Origin: Aequorivita sinensis
Lineage (GTDB): Bacteria > Bacteroidota > Bacteroidia > Flavobacteriales > Flavobacteriaceae
Direction of reading: 5' to 3'
Assembly (NCBI RefSeq): GCF_006346335.1
Contig: NZ_VDMC01000005.1
Location: 62,001 to 126,000, forward strand
DNA length: 64,000 nt
Below are positions 59,324-64,000 of the stretch, in pieces. The translations under genes were made by a program, and so were the position numbers. Under the pieces are notes generated by a model. That model was given only the letters and a program-made list of their open reading frames with translations. It was not told the DNA's origin and made no database searches. Numbering within the stretch: the first letter of the stretch is position 1; each line of letters starts with the position of its first letter.

Positions 59324-59358
59324 TTTGCGCTTCACTCAGTTATTAAGTTTTACATTTG
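59324..59358 (+). promoter_or_regulatory. Promoter of the SPOR-domain gene
   Basis: TTTG (59324-59327), 23 bases, then TACATTTG (59351-59358), an exact -7 match, 18 bases before the ATG at 59377. Confidence 0.6.
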
Positions 59359-59376
59359 CATTAAAGATATAATTAT

Positions 59377-59772
59377 ATGAAATCAACAACTTCTCACAAG
59401 ATTTTTATAGCCAGCATTTTACTGATTTTAATATCAGCTAATAGCTATTCACAGAGCGCAACGCTTCAGGTAAATCAGGATCCAAAAATCACACAATTGT
59501 TAGATTTGAAAAAGAGTCTTGAAAAAGACAATAAGCTAACAGATGGCTACACCATACAACTTTATTACGGTGAATTGGATAAAGCCAACCAAATACTACG
59601 AAAATACAAGGGTAGTTTTAGCAATTGGCCTGCTTCTATTGAATACGAAACCCCGAACTACAAAGTATGGGCTGGAAGTTTTGATACCCGTATAGAAGCG
59701 GAAAGAGCTTTGCTTAAAATACAACAAAGCTTTAGTTCTGCTTTTATCTTAAAGCCAGAAAGAAGAAAGTAA
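59377..59772 (+). CDS. Secreted SPOR-domain protein
   Basis: A 131-residue product with a signal peptide (IFIASILLILISANSYSQ) and a C-terminal SPOR domain (about 55-128: GYTIQLYYGELDKANQILRK, then YETPNYKVWAGSFDTRIEAE). SPOR domains bind glycan strands of peptidoglycan lacking stem peptides, often at division sites. Here the protein has no membrane anchor, so it would be a free periplasmic protein. It is a single gene, divergent from the ACIII operon and followed by a hairpin. Confidence 0.88.
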   Translation: MKSTTSHKIFIASILLILISANSYSQSATLQVNQDPKITQLLDLKKSLEKDNKLTDGYTIQLYYGELDKANQILRKYKGSFSNWPASIEYETPNYKVWAGSFDTRIEAERALLKIQQSFSSAFILKPERRK

Positions 59773-59793
59773 CTTTACACTTCCAATTACTCC

Positions 59794-59830
59794 AGTCTAG
59801 AAAACGAAATTTTATCCATTTTTCTAGACT
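59794..59830 (+). terminator. Inverted repeat after the SPOR gene
   Basis: Perfect 11-base arms AGTCTAGAAAA (59794-59804) and TTTTCTAGACT (59820-59830) with a 15-base loop, 21 bases after the stop. A T-tract on the 3' side is weak. A second small hairpin, GGTTTA/TAAACC at 59845-59860, follows it. Confidence 0.55.
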
Positions 59831-59860
59831 TCTCAATTTCCATCGGTTTATTTTTAAACC

Positions 59861-60460
59861 AATTTATCATGCAGTAATAGCCGAAAATACTAGCTTACTC
59901 ATAATGAAATATTATTAAGTTAAGATTTATCAAATTGGGTTTTGAAGTTACAATTAAAACTAATACCTGCATCGTTTACACAACCTTTCATAGCATTTGG
60001 ATAAAACAATATAAGTTGGTTACCTGGAATAAACTACCAAGAAAAGCCCAGGCCATTTATATCATAATCTTTTGTTAGGAAACATACTTGGTCATTATAT
60101 CTATGCTCGCAATTTATTTTACCCAAACCAGCAGTATCTTCCTCCTTAAATTTTGTAACTCCCTCCATTGCCCAACTTCCTTCTAGATAAGTAAATAAAT
60201 TAATTGTTTTTTCTTCAGTAGTTTTTAGGATAATAATATCCTCCCGCGGAATAGTCTCGGTAGTTTGTAATCTAGTCAAGACGCCAATAACAAAAATCGA
60301 AATATATAGACCTTTTTGAGCGACAGTTTCATTCGGATGGTTGGTTTACTAATAGACTTTTAAATAATGCAATTGCCAAACTATAATTTAAGAAATAGTT
60401 AAAGTATACAAATCTGAAAAAAGGGAAAATCCCCAGCATAATACAGGGAATTACCTATTT
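59861..60460. other. AT-rich, gene-poor stretch with a possible gene remnant
   Basis: No confident gene is present. On the minus strand an open frame without an ATG runs between stops at about 60346 and 60034. I see no RNA gene, repeat or mobile element end. It precedes the disrupted protease gene, so the whole 59.8-61.4 kb stretch looks like decaying accessory DNA. Confidence 0.5.
60034..60345 (-). pseudogene. Possible remnant of a small secreted protein gene
   Basis: The open frame encodes about 103 residues with no ATG; the only usable start is TTG at 60279 (81 residues). The part upstream of that TTG contains KGLYISIFVIGV, which looks like the core of a signal peptide, followed by a hydrophilic domain with EGSWAMEGVTKFKEED and two Cys. 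The frame lacks a Met before the signal core, so it may have lost its start. No family is recognised, and chance is possible. Confidence 0.25.
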
Positions 60461-60474
60461 TAATTTTGAAGATT

Positions 60475-60506
60475 TTTGCATAATTTTAAGAAATTAACTA
60501 ACTTTA
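60475..60506 (+). promoter_or_regulatory. Candidate promoter of the S8 protease gene
   Basis: TTTG (60475-60478), 20 bases, then TAACTTTA (60499-60506), one mismatch from TAnnTTTG, 11 bases before the ATG at 60518. An exact -7 match without partner, TAATTTTG, is at 60461-60468. Confidence 0.3.
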
Positions 60507-60517
60507 ATCGTCAAATT

Positions 60518-61380
60518 ATGAAATTACAACCACGCAACCACGCAACCACGCAACCACGCAAAAGTATAAATTTTTATGCTTAATGTTTTTTTTAATATTG
60601 CTAACTAACACAACTTTAATAGGACAAAACACTCAAGATTATTTTTTAAAAATTAAACAAGGGTATGATTTAGGTGTGATACAGAAAACAATAAAACCTG
60701 ATTCAACCTTATCGCTATCAATGACCAATAGTAGTTTTGCAGCGGTCATGAATCAGAAACCCATCTACAAATTCGAAAAACCTTTTCCAAATTTAAACAG
60801 TGCGTTTTTAGATTTGGTATATCTTATTACTTTAGATGAAACAGCAACAACGACTGATATAATTAGTAGAAATGAAGTACAGTACCTAGAAATAATTGAA
60901 GATGATATTCAATTAGCAGATGAACCTATGCCCTTTGCCATAGTGCCAAATGATTATACAGACGCTCTTTTTGGTGGTAAAAATACCTCTCTAGATTTAA
61001 TAAAGGCTCCTTTGGCTTGGACTATTTCAACAGGAGAAAATGTATTGGTTGGTGTCGCAGATACAAAAGTAGATTTGAACCATTTTGACATACCTGTTAT
61101 TCAAGAAATAAATCAACCTATCACCAACACAGATAAACATGGTACTGGAGTTGTTGGGATGATTGCGGCTAAAACAAACAATGGTTTAGGCATAGCAAGT
61201 TTGGCTCATAACGCATCAATTGTTTCAGCTCCGAGATTAGGAGATCAAGCAGTATATGCTTTACCACAAATCCCAGGTGTTAAAATTATAAATTGTAGTT
61301 GGCAATCAACTTGCACTTACAATATAGCATTGGTCTGCGATGGCCAAATTCAAGATTCCAAAAACCTTTTAAAACAATAG
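60518..61380 (+). pseudogene. Subtilisin-like (S8) protease gene: out of frame through an 8-bp repeat and truncated
   Basis: The ATG at 60518 opens a 21-codon frame that ends at TAA 60581-60583; the main frame starts at an overlapping ATG (60583) and gives 265 residues. Without the repeat the two would join as one signal peptide (MKLQ-KYKFLCLMFFLILLTNTTLIGQ). The main product has an inhibitor-like prodomain (about 15-120) and the start of an S8 domain: catalytic Asp in VGVADTKVD, His in DKHGTGVVGMIAA, then KIINCSW. The catalytic Ser region (GTSxAxP) is absent. The last 13 residues (DGQIQDSKNLLKQ) resemble the end of a T9SS type A sorting domain, so an internal deletion probably removed the middle. 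It was most likely an exported T9SS protease. Confidence 0.75.
60529..60560 (+). repeat. Four perfect copies of an 8-bp tandem repeat (ACCACGCA)
   Basis: Four identical units run without interruption from 60529 to 60560, four codons into the S8 protease signal peptide. The unit is not a multiple of three: 0, 3 or 6 copies keep the frame, the present 4 do not. Confidence 0.97.
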
Positions 61381-61383
61381 ATC

Positions 61384-62097
61384 ATGAAAAAGACATTTTT
61401 ATTAATTATTATGTGTGCTATATGTTCAACCAACTTTGCTCAAGATATAAGATTGTTTGAGAATCAATGGTTCTTATATTCTCTAGAGATTGAGGGAGTA
61501 AATCACCCCGTTCCGCAAAATAACGAAGTAGGTGATGTAGAGTTGAACATTATGGAACTATTATTTACAACAGAGTTTTGTGATTTTCTTATTCAAGGAG
61601 ACGAGATAACTATTTCCAACAACGAGATAATAATACCAAATTTTATTATTACCGGCTTAATTACTTGTGAAATTCAAGAAAACATTGATTATATTGATTT
61701 ATATTTCTTCCAATTCTTCAACGTTGAATTTGAAAATAGAATTTTTGAGTATGCCATTGACACAGACGGTAGTGGATTTGCACTAACCCTCACTAACCAA
61801 GAAGGCTACAAAGCATATTATGGCAGTGTACCTCTAGGAGTTTCCAAGTTTAAAACCGCAGGGTTAACGATATATCCGAATCCCACTAATGAATTGTTGG
61901 TGATAAAAGCTTCAAATGGAACAGGCAAATTTAAAATCCAAATTTATTCAACGGAAGGAAAACTTCTAAAATCACAAAATTTACATTCTAATGGTCAATT
62001 ATCAATAAACGTCTCAAACCTTTCCAGCGGCATCTATTTTTTAAATATTGAAGATGAAGAAGGGAATACTGAAACAAAAAAGTTCCTTATAGAGTAA
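61384..62097 (+). CDS. T9SS type A-sorted secreted protein
   Basis: A 237-residue product with a signal peptide (FLLIIMCAICSTNFAQ), a middle domain of unknown fold (about 20-155, with ENQWFLYSLEIEG near its start and two Cys), and a C-terminal T9SS type A sorting domain (about 165-237: IYPNPTNELLVIKA, YSTEGKLLKSQNL, LSSGIYFLNIEDEEG). The sorting domain should be cleaved at the outer membrane. It starts 3 bases after the truncated protease gene, so it would be cotranscribed and perhaps translationally linked to it. Substrate or function is not readable. Confidence 0.9.
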   Translation: MKKTFLLIIMCAICSTNFAQDIRLFENQWFLYSLEIEGVNHPVPQNNEVGDVELNIMELLFTTEFCDFLIQGDEITISNNEIIIPNFIITGLITCEIQENIDYIDLYFFQFFNVEFENRIFEYAIDTDGSGFALTLTNQEGYKAYYGSVPLGVSKFKTAGLTIYPNPTNELLVIKASNGTGKFKIQIYSTEGKLLKSQNLHSNGQLSINVSNLSSGIYFLNIEDEEGNTETKKFLIE

Positions 62098-62118
62098 ACT
62101 GTTAATTATACCTACAAG

Positions 62119-62144
62119 GAGATTGCTTAGTGCCTCGCAATGAC
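62119..62144. repeat. Dispersed-repeat-like motif (GAGATTGCTT...TCGCAATGAC)
   Basis: The 26 bases resemble the GAGATTGCTTC...CTCGCAATGAC repeats scattered through intergenic regions of many bacterial genomes, including Bacteroidota. This is one imperfect copy; other copies lie outside the window if it is real. Confidence 0.4.
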
Positions 62145-62183
62145 ACCTTTCAGGATACTTAGGATAAAATAGTTTAAACAAAA

Positions 62184-62218
62184 AAAACGCTCTGGAAAGT
62201 TAATTTTCAGAGCGTTTT
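62184..62218 (-). terminator. Terminator of infB
   Basis: Eleven-base stem AAAACGCTCTG (62184-62194) with CAGAGCGTTTT (62208-62218), extended by AAA/TTT after a mismatch; flanked by A and T runs, so it can stop transcripts from both sides. Confidence 0.88.
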
Positions 62219-62240
62219 AAATATTTATAGAAACTAGTAA

Positions 62241-64000
62241 TTACTTCAACTTCTTTTTCACTGCTACTTCTTGGAAAGCTTCAATAATATCGTTTTCTCT
62301 AATATCGTTGTAGTTTTTAATTTGAATACCACAGTCGTACCCTTTAGATACTTCTTTCACATCGTCTTTGAAACGTTTTAAAGAAGCTAGTTCACCTGTG
62401 TAAACCACAACACCTTCACGAATCAATCGAATACCCGAGTTTCTAAAGATTTTACCTGTAAGCACCATACAACCTGCAATGGTTCCAACTTTAGATATTT
62501 TGAATGTTTCACGAATTTCGGCTGTACCAGTAATCTCTTCTTTCATCTCTGGGGATAGCATTCCTTCCATTGCATCCTTTACGTCGCCAATTGCATCGTA
62601 AATGATAGAGTATGTACGGATATCTATTTCTTCCTTATCAGCTATCTGACGCGCATTACCCATTGGACGCACGTTAAATCCAATTATAATTGCATCGGAA
62701 GCAGAAGCTAACAACACATCGCTTTCGGTAATTGGCCCAACAGCTTTATGGATTATATTAACCTGAATTTCTTCAGTAGATAGTTTTTGGAATGAATCTG
62801 TCAATGCTTCCACCGAACCATCAACATCACCCTTAAGGATAATATTAAGTTCTTTAAAGTCTCCAAGAGCAATACGTCTACCAATTTCATCAAGTGTAAT
62901 ATGACGTTGTGTTCTTACCGACTGCTCACGTTGTAATTGGGTACGTTTAGTAGCGATAGATTTTGCTTCACGTTCATCTTCAAACACATTAAACTTATCA
63001 CCCGCTTGAGGCGCTCCATCTAAACCTAGTACGGATACTGGAGTTGACGGACCTGCTTCCTGAACATTTTTACCACGTTCATCTTGCATAGCTTTAACTT
63101 TACCACTATGCTGACCAGCTAGTAAGTAGTCTCCTACCTTTAATGTACCTCCTTGCACTAGAACCGTTGAAACATAACCACGACCTTTGTCAAGGAATGC
63201 CTCTACTACAGTACCATCTGCTTGGCGGTTTGGATTTGCTTTAAGCTCTAATAATTCAGCTTCAAGCAATACTTTTTCTAGTAATTCTTTAACACCAACT
63301 CCTGTTTTAGCAGAAATATCGTGTGATTGTATTTTTCCACCCCAATCTTCAACCAATAGGTTCATTTGAGCTAGTCGTTCTTTAATCCTTTCTGGATTAG
63401 CAGTAGGCTTATCTATTTTGTTTATCGCGAAAACTATTGGCACACCCGCAGCTTGTGCGTGACTTATTGCCTCCTTAGTTTGTGGCATAATATCATCATC
63501 TGCCGCTACAACAATAATTGCAATATCAGTTACTTGAGCACCACGAGCACGCATCGCTGTAAACGCTTCGTGACCAGGAGTATCAAGGAAAGCCAGTTTT
63601 TGACCTCCATCAAGCTCTACGGCGTACGCACCTATATGCTGCGTAATACCTCCAGACTCACCTGCAATTACATTTTCCTTACGTATGTTATCTAGCAATG
63701 ACGTCTTACCGTGATCAACGTGACCCATTACTGTTACAATCGGAGCTCTTGGCAATAAATCTTCAGGAGCATCCACGTTGCGCTCTATAGACTCTTCAAT
63801 ATCTGCAGTTACAAATTCAACGTCGTATCCAAATTCATCTGCCACTATACTTAGTGTTTCTGCATCTAGACGTTGATTCATCGTTACCATCATTCCCAAA
63901 CTCATACAAGCTGAGATAATTTTGGTAACAGGAACATCCATCATAGTTGCCATTTCACTAGCAGTTACAAACTCAGTAACCTTAAGAAGCTTACTTTCTG
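62241..64000 (-). CDS. infB: Translation initiation factor IF-2 (C-terminal part, cut by window end)
   Basis: The frame is open to the window edge (…[20 protein letters not shown]), so the ATG at 63953 is internal. The visible 586 codons hold the end of the N-terminal region and the G domain: G1 [17 protein letters not shown]2 [11 protein letters not shown]3 [11 protein letters not shown]4 FAINKIDKP. They are followed by domain II, domain III and the fMet-tRNA-binding domain IV ([15 protein letters not shown]). IF-2 places initiator tRNA on the 30S subunit. Flavobacterial IF-2 is usually about 900-1000 residues, so roughly 350-400 are outside the window. Confidence 0.98.
   Translation of the reverse strand, partial: ESKLLKVTEFVTASEMATMMDVPVTKIISACMSLGMMVTMNQRLDAETLSIVADEFGYDVEFVTADIEESIERNVDAPEDLLPRAPIVTVMGHVDHGKTSLLDNIRKENVIAGESGGITQHIGAYAVELDGGQKLAFLDTPGHEAFTAMRARGAQVTDIAIIVVAADDDIMPQTKEAISHAQAAGVPIVFAINKIDKPTANPERIKERLAQMNLLVEDWGGKIQSHDISAKTGVGVKELLEKVLLEAELLELKANPNRQADGTVVEAFLDKGRGYVSTVLVQGGTLKVGDYLLAGQHSGKVKAMQDERGKNVQEAGPSTPVSVLGLDGAPQAGDKFNVFEDEREAKSIATKRTQLQREQSVRTQRHITLDEIGRRIALGDFKELNIILKGDVDGSVEALTDSFQKLSTEEIQVNIIHKAVGPITESDVLLASASDAIIIGFNVRPMGNARQIADKEEIDIRTYSIIYDAIGDVKDAMEGMLSPEMKEEITGTAEIRETFKISKVGTIAGCMVLTGKIFRNSGIRLIREGVVVYTGELASLKRFKDDVKEVSKGYDCGIQIKNYNDIRENDIIEAFQEVAVKKKLK

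Noticed and set aside
59773-60517. tRNA or small RNA gene in the longest non-coding stretch
   Set aside because: No cloverleaf, CCA end or conserved RNA motif was found; only hairpins after the SPOR gene.
60529-60560. 8-bp repeats as a CRISPR array
   Set aside because: Units are only 8 bases and directly adjacent, with no spacers and no cas genes in the window.

Overview
The window reads as chromosomal DNA of a marine-type member of the Flavobacteriaceae (Bacteroidota). The evidence is the AT-rich composition, TAnnTTTG-type -7 promoter elements, a type IX secretion system (SprA, type A and type B sorting domains, PorP/SprF and RemB-like proteins), an alternative complex III with a caa3/aa3-type oxidase, and a SprA gene beside ruvA and gcvH. 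No tRNA, rRNA, CRISPR array, insertion sequence or prophage gene was seen.

Layout. 1-7161 (minus): the start of a PorP/SprF-like gene preceded by a giant repeat-built T9SS surface protein whose reading frame is interrupted by a TAG just after the signal peptide. 7252-12310 (plus): an Nfu-type Fe-S carrier, a dodecin, a thioredoxin/DUF255 lipoprotein, an MscS channel and a secreted protein of unknown function. 12318-20252 (minus): a tripartite MacAB-TolC-like ABC exporter with one ATPase, two permeases, two adaptors, one TolC and a possible 42-residue protein, followed by tsaB. 20393-25634 (minus): heme O synthase, two oxidase subunit III genes, subunit IV, SCO proteins and DUF420, i.e. oxidase assembly and small subunits. 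25753-26736 (plus): a secreted metallo-beta-lactamase-fold hydrolase. 26765-31404 (minus): a RemB-like barrel protein, two TonB proteins, VanZ and GcvH. 31423-41804 (minus): sprA, ruvA and malic enzyme. 42001-43875 (plus): an outer-membrane POTRA/barrel protein. 43905-47197 (minus): ruvB, cytochrome P450 and queG in a tight operon. 47418-59152 (minus): one long respiratory operon coding for alternative complex III (ActA to ActF) and oxidase subunits II and I. 59377-62097 (plus): a SPOR protein, then a decayed stretch holding a broken subtilisin-like protease with an 8-bp tandem repeat in its signal peptide, and a T9SS type A cargo protein. 62241-64000 (minus): infB, cut by the window end.

How the parts work together. 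The 20-26 kb and 47-59 kb blocks together supply quinol oxidation (ACIII), electron transfer to a CuA/heme-copper oxidase, heme O/A synthesis and copper insertion. SprA is the outer-membrane translocon through which the giant surface protein, the type A cargo protein and (if expressed) the protease would be exported.

The least ordinary signals are three. First, the signal peptide of the S8 protease gene carries four copies of an 8-bp repeat that put it out of frame, while zero, three or six copies would put it in frame. Second, a single stop codon separates the giant adhesin from its signal peptide. Third, an intrinsic terminator is written inside the tsaB coding sequence.
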